Assembly (NCBI GenBank): GCA_016715065.1
Contig: JADKBN010000003.1
Coordinates: forward strand, 700,810-764,809
From: Fibrobacterota bacterium
GTDB lineage: Bacteria; Fibrobacterota; Fibrobacteria; UBA5070
Length of the DNA: 64,000 bases
Reading direction: 5' to 3'
This document shows, piece after piece, positions 32,823-42,104 of this stretch; positions within the stretch are counted from its first letter, which is position 1; every line of letters begins with the position of its first letter. Below the pieces are notes generated by a model. The model ran no database searches. It was not told the origin of the DNA and saw only the letters and a list, made by a program, of their open reading frames with translations. Both the position numbers and the translations under genes were made by a program.

Positions 32823-34247
32823 ATGTCCCTCCCCGTCCCCTCCGCATCCCCTGCGGATCTGTTGTCCGGTTTGGAACCCGCCCAGCGCGAGGTTTTGCTC
32901 CACGATTTCCAGTCCCAGGGCCCCCTTCTGGTGCTGGCGGGAGCGGGCACCGGCAAGACGACCGTGCTCACTCGCCGACTGGCGCTGGAATGCCGCCAAA
33001 GTCCGAGTGATTCGATCCTCGCCTTGACCTTCACCCGCAAAGCCGCACAAGAAATGCGCGAGCGGACCGAGGCGTTGCTGCCGGCAGGCGTCGAGGTCCC
33101 TCGCATCCGCACCTTCCACTCGTTGGGTTTCGCGATCTTGGCCGAGGCCGATGGCCAGGGCTGGCGCGCCGCCGGATGGAGGAATTTTCCCAGGCTGCTT
33201 TCCGAGTCCGAATTGGCCTTGGAGTTCTCGCGATTTTGGCAGGAACGCTTTCGTTCCGGAACCCTCTCGGCGCCATCGGCCGGGGAATGGACCCGCGAAA
33301 CCGCCCGATGCGCACGTCCGCGCGAAGCCCGTGGTCTGTCCTGGGCGGAAGACTGGACAGCGTGGGAAGCGCACAAGCGCACGGCGGGAATCGCCGAGCA
33401 CCACGATCTGCTGGCGGGAGCATTGGAGGCGGTGGAGTGTTCGCAGGAAGTGGCCACCCGCTGGAGAGAGCGCTCCCGTACGGTGTTGGTCGATGAATTC
33501 CAGGACACCGATCGCACCCAGTACCGGCTCCTCAAAGCCCTGTCGGAAGGCAGCTCGCGTCTGGTTGCCGTGGGTGACGACGATCAATCGATCTACGGAT
33601 TTCGCGGCGCGGAGGTTCGCAATGTCTTGGATTGGACCGAAGACCACCCCGAAGGCAGGGTGATCGCCTTGACCGCCAACCACCGCAGTTTCCAGCCCGT
33701 GTTGGACGCGGCCAACGCCTTGTTTCCAGACAAGCCCAAGCGCTTTCGCAAAATCCTGTCGGCACGGCGCAAGGGAAGCGAATGCCTGCCGATCTGGCAT
33801 CGCGCGAATGCCGGCAAGGACGAAGCCGCCTGGGTCCTGGGTGAGATTCGTCAAGAATTGACACGGGGTGTCCAGGCGCGCGAAATCTGCGTGCTCGGGC
33901 GTTCTCACCGCCAGATCAAGGACTTTTTGGCGGAGGTGGTTTTGCCCGTCGGAGTGGAGACCATGACCATCCACGCGGCCAAGGGCTTGGAGTGGCCGGT
34001 GGTCTTCGTGATCGCCCAGGACAGGGATGCGGGGGAGTCGTCCCAGTTGCTGCCGTTCGACCAAGACGAAGAACGTCGACTCTTCTACGTGGCTTGCACC
34101 CGCGCGCGCGACCGGCTCTACCTCACCTCGGCCCGCACCCGCGGCGACGCTTCCCATCCCTCGGCCCGCATCGACCATCCCTGGATGGACTTGGTCAGGC
34201 CGGTGGTTCGGCGCGATCCGCCCTGGTGGCGAGCGTGGCTTTCCTGA
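32823..34247 (+). CDS. UvrD/Rep-family DNA helicase, short form
   Basis: A 474-aa superfamily 1 helicase that unwinds DNA with ATP. Motif I is LAGAGTGKTTVLTRR, motif Ia LTFTRKAAQEMRER, II VLVDEFQDTD, III AVGDDDQSIYGFRGAE, IV around LTANHRS, V TIHAAKGLEWPVVFV and VI ERRLFYVACTRARDRL, so all motor motifs are present. Standard UvrD and PcrA are about 700 aa; the missing length is mostly in the 2B and C-terminal regions. ATG 32823 gives a short leader before the first motif. Divergent from the FtsE-like gene, with 49 bases between starts. Confidence 0.92.
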   Translation: MSLPVPSASPADLLSGLEPAQREVLLHDFQSQGPLLVLAGAGTGKTTVLTRRLALECRQSPSDSILALTFTRKAAQEMRERTEALLPAGVEVPRIRTFHSLGFAILAEADGQGWRAAGWRNFPRLLSESELALEFSRFWQERFRSGTLSAPSAGEWTRETARCARPREARGLSWAEDWTAWEAHKRTAGIAEHHDLLAGALEAVECSQEVATRWRERSRTVLVDEFQDTDRTQYRLLKALSEGSSRLVAVGDDDQSIYGFRGAEVRNVLDWTEDHPEGRVIALTANHRSFQPVLDAANALFPDKPKRFRKILSARRKGSECLPIWHRANAGKDEAAWVLGEIRQELTRGVQAREICVLGRSHRQIKDFLAEVVLPVGVETMTIHAAKGLEWPVVFVIAQDRDAGESSQLLPFDQDEERRLFYVACTRARDRLYLTSARTRGDASHPSARIDHPWMDLVRPVVRRDPPWWRAWLS

Positions 34248-34280
34248 AAAATTTTCCGGCCTGGTATTACGTTTTCCAGG

Positions 34281-35756
34281 ATGTCCCGATCCCGACCGAG
34301 CATCCTGGTGGCTGGAACCCTGGTTGTCCTATGGATGTGCTCTTGCAAGCCTTCGAAGACGGAAACATCCGTGCCATTTCGCCGGATCGATTCCACCGCG
34401 CCCGACACCGCTACCTCGGGAGCCATCCAGGCGGGGAATGCCGGGGATGTTCCGGCTCCCTTGCGAAACTGGATCTGGAGCACCCTGCGCCGGTCCGGAG
34501 AGTTGCCGTGGATCGATTCGTTCGTTTCGAAGGATCTTTCCAAGCGGACCCGACTGCGGTTTTCCGGCGACACGTGGACGGTCGATTTCGAAAACATGGA
34601 CGTCGGGGTTCTGGGGGACGGCATCGACGAGAACTGGACGGATTTTGGAGTCCGTGTGCTCGTGGCGGGCACACGCCTTTGCGATCGACCGGGAAAGGTG
34701 CGCCATTCCGCCTGGATCGCGGACAAGCTCGAAGGTCTGGAGCGGACCAGGTGTTCGTCGACAGACGACCAGCAGGCGGCTCGAAGCTGGTTTGCCGCAC
34801 AGTTCGGACGCGATCCGACCGGTTCCGATCTGCGCTTCGAGCCCGGAGGAGGCGTTGATTTTCTGCGGATGGCGTGCTCGCGTCCGGACACATTGCGTCG
34901 GATCGGACTTTTGATCAACGTCCCGATGGATACGTTGGAAATCGAAGGATGCGTGCTTCCGGTGCAGGAACAGAGGTCCCTTCCTGACAAATTACGTCGA
35001 CTATCCCTTGTTCATGCGCACGGCAGGGCCTTCGAATATTCCGGGCGCATCGAACAGGAACTGCGGATCGAGGGCGGCGACTTCACCTGGGTTAACTTGA
35101 AATCCTCAAACGGCATCGGAGATGGGGCTTCCGCCGACGGAATCGCCGCGGGTGCACGGTTCGCGCTGGTCGGTCTTGCCGTTTGCAGGCCAGAGCTTTC
35201 CAAACGACTGCGAGCTTGCGGGTTTTTGGTGGATTCGACCCGCTGCGAGGGTTATCCGTTCGATCTGTTCACCGAACGGGATCGTTGGGAAGAGGAGTTC
35301 GAAAGGACCCGCGACGGAAGGGGAGCCGCCAAGGGATCCGCGGGATTGACCTACGAGGATATGCCCGTCTACGACACCGCCGTTTTGACGAAATCGGAGG
35401 CGGTGGGGATCGACGACGATCCCTGGAGCGAACCCGGCCCACTCGCGTTTACCCCCAGGGTCATTCGTTTCGACAAGGATGGGATCGATTTGGTTGATGG
35501 AGGGGCCAACCACCGCTACTTCCTGCGTGGCGGGGCGATACGAGTCTCCGTGCGCGGAAAGAGGATCCGCTCTGGAATGACGCGCGCCCAGTTGATCTCG
35601 ATCGTGGGATCGCCATCGTTGGACAAAGGGGAATTCCTCGCTTGGCGATCCTACCTGGAGTGCGACCAGGAGCCGTTTTCCATCCAGGCGCGCTTCGACG
35701 CGGAGGGAAAATTGATCGGATGGTACGATCGATCCCAGCCGATGTGCGGTTGTTGA
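34281..35756 (+). CDS. Lipoprotein with BamE/SmpA-like C-terminal domain, copy 1
   Basis: A 491-aa exported protein. The N-terminus (SILVAGTLVVLWMCSCKPS) ends in a lipobox-like MCSC, so it is likely lipid-anchored. Most of the chain is a family I do not recognise, with cysteines at matching places in the next gene. The last 75 residues (GKRIRSGMTRAQLISIVGSP, then ARFDAEGKLIGWYD) have the pattern of the BamE/SmpA fold, used for protein contacts at the outer membrane. It shares this layout with the paralogue 20 bases downstream, so the pair is a tandem duplication and probably an operon. ATG 34281 follows directly on CCAGG, an oddly close ribosome site. Confidence 0.7.
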   Translation: MSRSRPSILVAGTLVVLWMCSCKPSKTETSVPFRRIDSTAPDTATSGAIQAGNAGDVPAPLRNWIWSTLRRSGELPWIDSFVSKDLSKRTRLRFSGDTWTVDFENMDVGVLGDGIDENWTDFGVRVLVAGTRLCDRPGKVRHSAWIADKLEGLERTRCSSTDDQQAARSWFAAQFGRDPTGSDLRFEPGGGVDFLRMACSRPDTLRRIGLLINVPMDTLEIEGCVLPVQEQRSLPDKLRRLSLVHAHGRAFEYSGRIEQELRIEGGDFTWVNLKSSNGIGDGASADGIAAGARFALVGLAVCRPELSKRLRACGFLVDSTRCEGYPFDLFTERDRWEEEFERTRDGRGAAKGSAGLTYEDMPVYDTAVLTKSEAVGIDDDPWSEPGPLAFTPRVIRFDKDGIDLVDGGANHRYFLRGGAIRVSVRGKRIRSGMTRAQLISIVGSPSLDKGEFLAWRSYLECDQEPFSIQARFDAEGKLIGWYDRSQPMCGC

Positions 35757-35775
35757 ATCTAACGGAGAAGGATCC

Positions 35776-37281
35776 ATGAAAAAGCAGATCGCCTTGGCCA
35801 TCGCGATGGTCCTTGTGGTAGCCTCGGCCATCGTGTGGGTGCGCGTCAAGCGTGAGGGAGCCGGCGATGTGGGGCTTTTTTCGACCGACACCACCGCGAT
35901 GGTGGTCGGCGGCCAGGAGCCACCCCCCGAGGAGTCTGGCGTCGAAGTTCCGTATGATCTCCGGCATTGGATCGAGGGCACCCTTTGGCGCAATGGATTG
36001 TTGGATTCCCGGCGCGATTCGTTCCTGACAAAATCCGAGCGTGCCGGTGCGCGCGTGCGCGTGGATTCCTCGGGTCCCAAGCCAACCTGGATCGTCGATT
36101 TTTCCGAGTTGGACCTCTCGGTGCTGGGCGAGGACACCGCGACCTACGGAAGTCGCGGCATGTCGGACGATTTCACGGTCATGCTTTTGGTGGAAGGGAC
36201 GCGGTTGTGCCGAGCCCAGGACCAGAGAGTCGGATTTCCGGGGTGGATCATCTCCGGATTGCATCGCCTCCGCTGCGGGCCGCCAGAGGGAGAAAAACTT
36301 GTGAAATCCTGGTTTCGCGACCGGTTCGGGAGGGCGCCGGGGGCCTCGGAGGTGTCGGAAGAGAATGGTGCGGTGCTCCTGGACGTTTCTTGTCGATCCA
36401 AGGACAATGTCGGAGGGCTGGGCCGGCTGCGTTCGGTGGGTTTCCGCCGGATCCGTCTGACCGGATGCACATTGGCCTCCGACGAGGTGCTGCAACTTGC
36501 CGATGTGGCTGTCGATCGGCTGGAGCTGGTGGACGCCAAGGCCGATGTGCTTCCGTTGTTCGGAGCAAAAATTTCGGAGCGCTTGTCCATCCAGGGTGGC
36601 GATGTCCGCTGGGTGGATGTGCCCATGGAGTGTCCGCACGGGCGCTCGAACTGTGAATACACGGAAAAGATCCTGCCTGCCAAGCTGTCCGTGGAAATCC
36701 GGGGGGTTGCGTTCTGCAGTCCGTCCGAGCGCGAAAAACTGCAGCGACTTGGGGCGACTTTGGAGGGATTGCGCTGCCAAGACATTCCCCTGTCTCTGCT
36801 CGATCGCCGAGACTCCCTGGAGGCTCAGTGGGGCCGAGTGAAGGGAGAGGATCTCTCCAAAATTCTGCTGGAGCCTCACGACACCATTTCAGTGGACGAC
36901 CGGCCGACGATCCCAGAAATGGAACAGACCTGGGAGATGGTGGTGGGTTCCAACTTCTCCGACGAGTGCGGTGAAGACTCCTATCCCAAGAGTTACAGTG
37001 CGTCCACGACATGGGGCTCGAAGGAACGGGTGCAACACTCGTATTTCGAAGGGGATGCCATCCAGGTCACCTACAAAGGCAAGACGATCCGAGCGGGGAT
37101 GGATCGCGAAGAGTTGATATCGCTTCTTGGACGCCCCGCGGTGGATCGCGCAGGTTTCCTGGCCTGGACGGTGACGGAAACTTGCGATGGCCAAGCCGCC
37201 AACCTGGTGGCGCATTTCGATTCCCAAGGCCATTTGGACGCATGGATCGATCGAGTGGAACCGGAGTGCGGAGGCTGCTGA
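35776..37281 (+). CDS. Membrane-anchored paralogue of the preceding lipoprotein, copy 2
   Basis: A 501-aa exported protein with an N-terminal signal anchor (IALAIAMVLVVASAIVWV) and no lipobox. It parallels the preceding protein along its length: RHWIEGTLWRNG matches RNWIWSTLRRSG, VDFSELDLSVLG matches VDFENMDVGVLG, LVEGTRLC matches LVAGTRLC, and both end in a BamE-like domain (IRAGMDREELISLLGRP) and a Cys pair (CGGC against CGC). Sequence divergence is large, so the duplication is old. ATG 35776 has GGAGAAGGA upstream. A weak hairpin at about 37285-37306 follows. Confidence 0.75.
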   Translation: MKKQIALAIAMVLVVASAIVWVRVKREGAGDVGLFSTDTTAMVVGGQEPPPEESGVEVPYDLRHWIEGTLWRNGLLDSRRDSFLTKSERAGARVRVDSSGPKPTWIVDFSELDLSVLGEDTATYGSRGMSDDFTVMLLVEGTRLCRAQDQRVGFPGWIISGLHRLRCGPPEGEKLVKSWFRDRFGRAPGASEVSEENGAVLLDVSCRSKDNVGGLGRLRSVGFRRIRLTGCTLASDEVLQLADVAVDRLELVDAKADVLPLFGAKISERLSIQGGDVRWVDVPMECPHGRSNCEYTEKILPAKLSVEIRGVAFCSPSEREKLQRLGATLEGLRCQDIPLSLLDRRDSLEAQWGRVKGEDLSKILLEPHDTISVDDRPTIPEMEQTWEMVVGSNFSDECGEDSYPKSYSASTTWGSKERVQHSYFEGDAIQVTYKGKTIRAGMDREELISLLGRPAVDRAGFLAWTVTETCDGQAANLVAHFDSQGHLDAWIDRVEPECGGC

Positions 37282-37359
37282 GTCCAGCAAGGGACGCCCC
37301 CTTTGCTTCAGGATGAATTCCTCGCCGAGTTCCCGCCTTTGGCGATTCGCTCCCAGACC

Positions 37360-37887
37360 TCAAACCGCCAGAGCGACTTCCGGTGACCAGGCCCAGGCTT
37401 CTTCGAAAGCATGGGGACAGTGTTCTTCCAGGCAGGCGCGGGCGGAGATGCCGGTGACCGGGCAGTGGAAGTCAGGGTCCAGATCCAAAAGCGGGACAAG
37501 CACGAACGAGCGCGCCGCCCAGCCCGGGTGGGGCACCCGAAGTTCCGGAAGGTTGATGTCGGTTTCGCCGTAGAACAGAAGGTCGATGTCGATTTCGCGG
37601 GGGTGCAGACGAGGCCGGCTGCGTCGACCGAGCCACAGCTCCACTTCCTTGAAAAAGCGCAGGATCTGCTCCGGCGAAAGAAGCGTTTGAAACCGAACGA
37701 TCTGGTTCAAGTGGCATTCCTGCACACCTGGCCCTACCGGCACGGTCTCGAAAATGCGGCTCTCTTCCAGCTTGCCTTCCAGCGCGATGCGCTGAATCCA
37801 GTTACGAGCCCGGCAGAGAGCTTGGGGACGGTCGCCCAGGTTGGTACCCAGGGCCGCATATGCAACAACAGGCGAAATCTCCGTCAT
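37360..37887 (-). CDS. folK: 2-amino-4-hydroxy-6-hydroxymethyldihydropteridine pyrophosphokinase
   Basis: Transfers pyrophosphate from ATP to the pterin in folate synthesis. The 175-aa protein begins with AYAALGTNLGDRPQALCRA, has the segment NQIVRFQT, and carries the signature RPRLHPREIDIDLLFYG whose Asp pair holds magnesium. Then come the family end segments LRVPHPGWAARSFVLVPLLD. Length is normal for a single-domain HPPK. ATG 37887 is chosen over an upstream in-frame start because it sits just before the first strand. No other folate gene is adjacent. Converges with the lipoprotein pair. Confidence 0.93.
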   Translation of the reverse strand: MTEISPVVAYAALGTNLGDRPQALCRARNWIQRIALEGKLEESRIFETVPVGPGVQECHLNQIVRFQTLLSPEQILRFFKEVELWLGRRSRPRLHPREIDIDLLFYGETDINLPELRVPHPGWAARSFVLVPLLDLDPDFHCPVTGISARACLEEHCPHAFEEAWAWSPEVALAV

Positions 37888-38203
37888 CGTAGTGTCACAA
37901 TCTAGCAATCGGAAGCCTCCAGGCAACACAAGGAGTTGGTCAAAACACAATTCCCGACCAGGAAGGCGGCTCTAGCAAAAATCGGCGGGGAATATTAAAC
38001 TCACTCCATGGACTTGTTCGTGCCAGCTTTGTTCGCCGCCGCCGGAGCCACCGCTCCGACCGCTCGCGCATTGGCAGCACGAGCTACCATCGCCGCCGCC
38101 TTGGCCTGAACCGAGCGCCGACGTTCCCACAAAAAGGGTCCGGCCATCTCGGCCGGGCCTATAGTCGTATTTTTCCACGTTTTCCCAGAAGCGAGAGTGT
38201 CCC
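37888..38203. other. 316-bp region with a hairpin and a possible 33-aa ORF
   Basis: Between divergent folK and the aminotransferase gene. An ORF at 38008-38109 (33 aa, Ala-rich, starting MDLFVPALFAAAGATAP) has no ribosome site and may be chance. A 9-bp GC-rich stem (38137-38145 with 38151-38159, loop ATCTC) preceded by AAAAA could be a terminator or leader hairpin 45 bases before the aminotransferase start. No gene is called here with confidence. Confidence 0.35.
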
Positions 38204-39430
38204 ATGAAACCCAGGAGCATCCAGCCCAGTTCCAGGCTCAATGGAGTGAAGTACGAGATCCGCGGACCCCTGGCTCGCCGTGCACTGGAGTTGGAAAAAG
38301 CAGGATACGAGATCATCAAGCTCAACATCGGCAACCCCGGCGCCTTCGGCTTTCGCGCTCCGGAAACGATGCGCTTGGCGATGATCGAAAACCTGCGCGA
38401 AGCCGATGCCTACAGTCATCAAAAGGGAATCTTTCCTGCCCGCGAGGCGGTGGTGATGCAGCAGCAGACGCGCGGCGTGTTGGATGTGACATCCGACGAC
38501 GTGTTCATGGGAAACGGCGTGAGCGAGCTCATCTTGCTTTCGCTCAACGCGTTGCTGGAACAAGGCGATGAAGTCCTTCTGCCCAGCCCGGACTACCCTT
38601 TGTGGACCGCGGCCACCGTGCTCCATGGTGGCAAACCGGTTCACTACCCCTGTCGACCGGAAAACGGGTTTATCCCAGACCCGGAAGAAATCCGAGCCTT
38701 GATTACGCCACGCACCAAGGTGATCGTGGTCATCTCGCCCAACAACCCCACCGGTGCGGTCTACCCCAGGCCGGTTCTGGAAGCCATCGCCCGCATGGCC
38801 GAGGAACACCAATTGGTGGTGTTTTCCGACGAGATCTACGACCAGATCCTCTACGATGGAGCCGAACACGTCCCGATGGCCACGCTGGTCAAAAAGACGC
38901 TCTGCGGCACGTTCGGAGGGCTTTCGAAGGTCTATCGAGCCTGCGGGTTCCGCGTAGGTTGGTTGACGTTCAGCGGGGAAAAAGATGGCGCTCGCGATTA
39001 CCTCGCGGGTTTGGAACTACTCACCTCCCTGCGGCTTTGTTCGAACGTGCCAGGGCAATGGGCGGTGCAAACCGCGTTGGGGGGAAAACAGTCCATTCTG
39101 GATTTGACCCGCCCCGGTGGAAGGCTCTTCCAGACTCGTCAAACCCTCTTGGAATGCGTGGGCAGCAGCGAGTTTCTGGAAGTGGAAAAGCCCATGGGCG
39201 CCATGTACGCGTTCGTGGGGGTCAATCCGGAATCCATCGCCCAATTCGACGATCAGAAATTCGCATTGGAGCTCTTGGAACGAAAACACGTGCTGGTGGC
39301 TCCGGGGACGAGTTTCAACGTGGCCTACAAGAACCGGTTTCGCGTGACGTTGCTTCCGGATTGGGAAACCACTCGTGAAGTGTTCGGTCGGATCGAGGAA
39401 TTGCTCAAGGACATGGCCGCCCGCGCCTGA
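38204..39430 (+). CDS. alaA: Class I/II aminotransferase, AlaA-like
   Basis: Pyridoxal-phosphate enzyme; the closest type is AlaA, which exchanges amino groups between glutamate and pyruvate to make alanine. The 408-aa protein shows VKYEIRGPLARRALELEKAG near the start, the substrate-side KLNIGNPGAFGF, the PLP-contact segments PNNPTGAVY and FSDEIYDQILYD, and the Schiff-base lysine in GGLSKVYRACGFRVGW. The C-terminal MGAMYAFV and VAPGTSFN are family motifs. ATG 38204 gives the usual AlaA N-terminus. A leader hairpin lies upstream. Confidence 0.92.
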   Translation: MKPRSIQPSSRLNGVKYEIRGPLARRALELEKAGYEIIKLNIGNPGAFGFRAPETMRLAMIENLREADAYSHQKGIFPAREAVVMQQQTRGVLDVTSDDVFMGNGVSELILLSLNALLEQGDEVLLPSPDYPLWTAATVLHGGKPVHYPCRPENGFIPDPEEIRALITPRTKVIVVISPNNPTGAVYPRPVLEAIARMAEEHQLVVFSDEIYDQILYDGAEHVPMATLVKKTLCGTFGGLSKVYRACGFRVGWLTFSGEKDGARDYLAGLELLTSLRLCSNVPGQWAVQTALGGKQSILDLTRPGGRLFQTRQTLLECVGSSEFLEVEKPMGAMYAFVGVNPESIAQFDDQKFALELLERKHVLVAPGTSFNVAYKNRFRVTLLPDWETTREVFGRIEELLKDMAARA

Positions 39431-39449
39431 GCGGGGAGGATCCTTTGGG

Positions 39450-39875
39450 TCACATCTCGCTGGTGGGGTTGCCTGAAACGAACAGGCAAGCCCCCGGCTC
39501 GTGACCCGACACAGCCCAATGTTCGGCGGCCAGTTTCCAGCCGTCCTTGTGGACATCGATGCACCGCAGCCCCTCACCCGTGCCCGCTTCGCGCAGCAGC
39601 CGCCGCAACTGCGATGCGAGCAATCCGTTGGCGACGCACGCGGCGGTGCGGACCATCCCGCGCGAGGCGAGAAAGCGCATGGAGTGCAGCAACAGGTCCC
39701 GCACTTCCGGATTGATGGGGCCGGTGGTGGAAAGATCGAAGATGATCCCGAAAAACGGCCGCGCCGACGGCAGCGATTTGCGCAGATCGTCCAGGAACTT
39801 GGAAAGTTCCATCCTCGTCGGGCTCGACTGCATCTCGACCCGAAGCCCCCACGAGGCATCTTCCAAACGAATCAT
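39450..39875 (-). CDS. STAS/SpoIIAA-like small protein, tentative
   Basis: A 141-aa soluble protein. The middle (PFFGIIFDLSTTGPINPEVR, then LLLHSMRFLASRGMVRTAAC) alternates strands and helices like STAS or SpoIIAA-like domains, but no family signature is conclusive. It is divergent from the glycosyltransferase gene with only 18 bases between the starts, so promoters must lie inside the coding regions or one gene starts further in. It converges with the aminotransferase gene with a 19-base gap. Function unknown. Confidence 0.5.
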   Translation of the reverse strand: MIRLEDASWGLRVEMQSSPTRMELSKFLDDLRKSLPSARPFFGIIFDLSTTGPINPEVRDLLLHSMRFLASRGMVRTAACVANGLLASQLRRLLREAGTGEGLRCIDVHKDGWKLAAEHWAVSGHEPGACLFVSGNPTSEM

Positions 39876-39893
39876 ATTAGCTGGCAGTGTACC

Positions 39894-40886
39894 ATGCCTG
39901 ACAAGGGTTCACAACGAGCGGATCTGGGCGCGAAGTGGCTGGCTATCTTTGTGCGTCTGCACGTGATTCCACACAAGATCCATTTCGTCTGGAGCGGCAA
40001 GCGCTTCCCACTTCCCTTCGCCTTGGCGATTCGTTCCGCTCGGCGGTTCCACCCCGAGTGGGACATCCAACTGCACATCGGAACCCGCCCGGAAAGCCGC
40101 TGGTGGGACGATGTTTCCGGTTTGGGCACCCTTCGGGAGATGGATCCCGTCGCGCTCCTGGAATCGGTGCCGGAAATCGGCGCGCGGTTGGTGGATCTCC
40201 ACCGGGCGGTGCCCGGAGCCTACCCGGCAGGACGCTCGAACCTGGAACGGCTCGCGATCCTCCACGCCGAGGGCGGATGGTACCTGGATTGCGATACCCT
40301 GTGCTTGGCCCCGCTGGATACGGTGGCCACCGAAGGCGAAGTGGTCGGGGAGGAGTGGGTCTGGCGCCACGACCAAGAACGGGTCACCTCCGGGTTCAAT
40401 CCCATCATGATCCCCTCCATTTCGGCGTTTTCCGTGTCATGGGCCCTGGCGCGAGCGGGCCTTCCCGCCACCTCCCGCTTGGAATCGGCGTTGCGCTCGG
40501 TCTGGGGACGGTTGGAGCTCAACAACGCAGTCCTCGCCTGCCCGCCGGGCGGCGCCTGGATTCGACAGCTTCTGACGCTCGCCCTGACCCAGGACCCCGC
40601 CATCCGGTTTTCGCTGGGGCCGGGCCTGGTGAACCTCGGCTGGTTCGAGCCCGGAGACGCACCCAGGCCGCGTCGGATGGGGCCGGAGGTCTTCTATCAA
40701 TTTCCGCCCAGCCAGACCTCGCGGTATTTCCAAGCCGGTTCCGTGCTTCCGGAAAATGCCGCCGTGCTGCACTGGTGTTCTTCCAACCATCGGAAGATGG
40801 TGGGGACCATCACGCCGGAGATCGTCCGGAAACGGGCCGAACACGGGCCGTGGTACCAGGCGGCGGCCAAGCTCCTCCCGGACTGA
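39894..40886 (+). CDS. GT32-like glycosyltransferase
   Basis: A 330-aa protein of the DXD sugar-transferase group (Gly_transf_sug, GT32). The opening VIPHKIHFVWSGKRFP is the family start, RSNLERLAILHAEGGWYLD leads into the DXD metal motif as DCD near residue 140, and the later NNAVLACPPGG and an HW pair near the C-terminus (AAVLHWCSSN) fit the fold. It would move a sugar from a nucleotide donor to a glycan or protein. The start is uncertain: ATG 39894 adds about 25 residues before the homology; GTG 39951 or 39963 are alternatives. No other sugar genes are adjacent. Confidence 0.82.
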   Translation: MPDKGSQRADLGAKWLAIFVRLHVIPHKIHFVWSGKRFPLPFALAIRSARRFHPEWDIQLHIGTRPESRWWDDVSGLGTLREMDPVALLESVPEIGARLVDLHRAVPGAYPAGRSNLERLAILHAEGGWYLDCDTLCLAPLDTVATEGEVVGEEWVWRHDQERVTSGFNPIMIPSISAFSVSWALARAGLPATSRLESALRSVWGRLELNNAVLACPPGGAWIRQLLTLALTQDPAIRFSLGPGLVNLGWFEPGDAPRPRRMGPEVFYQFPPSQTSRYFQAGSVLPENAAVLHWCSSNHRKMVGTITPEIVRKRAEHGPWYQAAAKLLPD

Positions 40887-40934
40887 TCCGCCGCGTGGGG
40901 CTTTCGGTTCGCTGCCTCCGTCGCTGGATGCGGT

Positions 40935-42104
40935 TCAGCGCCAGAAAATGTCTGGTGAGGCCGGCGTGATCGCCACCTTGTCCAGCCAGAAGTTCCCTGC
41001 GCCGACGGAAAAGGCGATTTCCGCCGCACGGTGTTGACGGAATCCGGCGCCGAGGGGGATTCCGTCCAGGACGAACCCCGACCAACTCAGCGCATACCGC
41101 TTCCACTGCGTGGTCAAGACCACGTCTTTCATGGCGAAGCGCAGATCCAAGGTGTCGGGTGGCGTCGGTTCCAATCCAACCTGCACCGCGAGGGGTCCAT
41201 CCCCTTTGGCCCAGAAGACCAGGGAGTCGGAACGGAAGATGGGGTATAGTTCGTCGGAGATGCTGGTGATGGTGGTGCCCCAGCGGCCGCCGAAATCGTA
41301 GACCACACGGGCCCTTCGGGTGGTGTCGGCGTCGATGCTCCACCACAACCGAAGGTGCAGGCTCTTGCCTGGTTCTTCCAGGGCACCTTGGGATTGAAGC
41401 CAGTCGTCCACCCAGAAATCGGGAGACTGGCCAGCCGAATCCACCAAGCTCTCGTCGCCGTCCAATCTCCATCCTCCCGCGAGCAGGGGATCCAGCGGAT
41501 TGAGGTTCATCTCGTCGTCGAAGCTTCCCAGCAGGAGAGATGGGTCGCCGGGATCGAACTCCAGGAACGTGCTCGTGGCGTAGATCCGGCGCTGCACCAG
41601 CTTGGAGCCCTGCATCAGCGACACCAGGTAGGTTCCCTGCGCGATGCGGTCCAGGCCGAAGGTTCCGTCAGCCGCTACATCCACCGAGCGATCGGTGCCT
41701 TCCACCACCACGCGCATTCCCGGCAGGGGGCCTTGCACCCGTCCGAACACGGTGGATCGAGGCGAGGTGAAAAGTTGGCCCAGCAACAGGAGAGTGTCCT
41801 TGGCGGAAACACCCAGGTAGCGGGCGAAAGCCTTGTCGCCGGATTGGGCCAGGATCAGCCATTCACCTGCAGCCAGGGTGGCTTCCCATGTGCCGGTCAC
41901 GGAATTCGCGCGGATGGCGGTGGTGTCCCCCGAGCCATCCAATCGCCGAGCGGTGAGCACAAGGCCGGGTTCGGACTGGCCGCGAACCTGGATTCCGTTG
42001 GTCGTCTCCGATCCGAATCCTCCTGCGGCGACGGGTGCATCGGAACTTTTCCCGCAGGAAAGCAAGAAGCACACAAGCAGCAGAAGACAGGAATTGGATT
42101 TCAA
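40935..42104 (-). CDS. Lipoprotein paired with a TIGR02147 regulator
   Basis: A 389-aa lipoprotein: hydrophobic LLLLVCFLLSCGKSS has a lipobox with Cys at residue 17. The next 100 residues hold a carboxypeptidase-regulatory-like beta fold (STVFGRVQGPLPGMRVVVEG), and the C-terminal 180 residues have a jelly-roll pattern like CBM11/CIA30 carbohydrate-binding domains (KSLHLRLWWSIDADTTRRA, then GNFWLDKVAI), which is inference. The start is TTG 42104, overlapping the regulator stop as TTGA, with GGAG 6 bases upstream. This lipoprotein-regulator pairing is frequent in Fibrobacter. Confidence 0.78.
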   Translation of the reverse strand: MKSNSCLLLLVCFLLSCGKSSDAPVAAGGFGSETTNGIQVRGQSEPGLVLTARRLDGSGDTTAIRANSVTGTWEATLAAGEWLILAQSGDKAFARYLGVSAKDTLLLLGQLFTSPRSTVFGRVQGPLPGMRVVVEGTDRSVDVAADGTFGLDRIAQGTYLVSLMQGSKLVQRRIYATSTFLEFDPGDPSLLLGSFDDEMNLNPLDPLLAGGWRLDGDESLVDSAGQSPDFWVDDWLQSQGALEEPGKSLHLRLWWSIDADTTRRARVVYDFGGRWGTTITSISDELYPIFRSDSLVFWAKGDGPLAVQVGLEPTPPDTLDLRFAMKDVVLTTQWKRYALSWSGFVLDGIPLGAGFRQHRAAEIAFSVGAGNFWLDKVAITPASPDIFWR

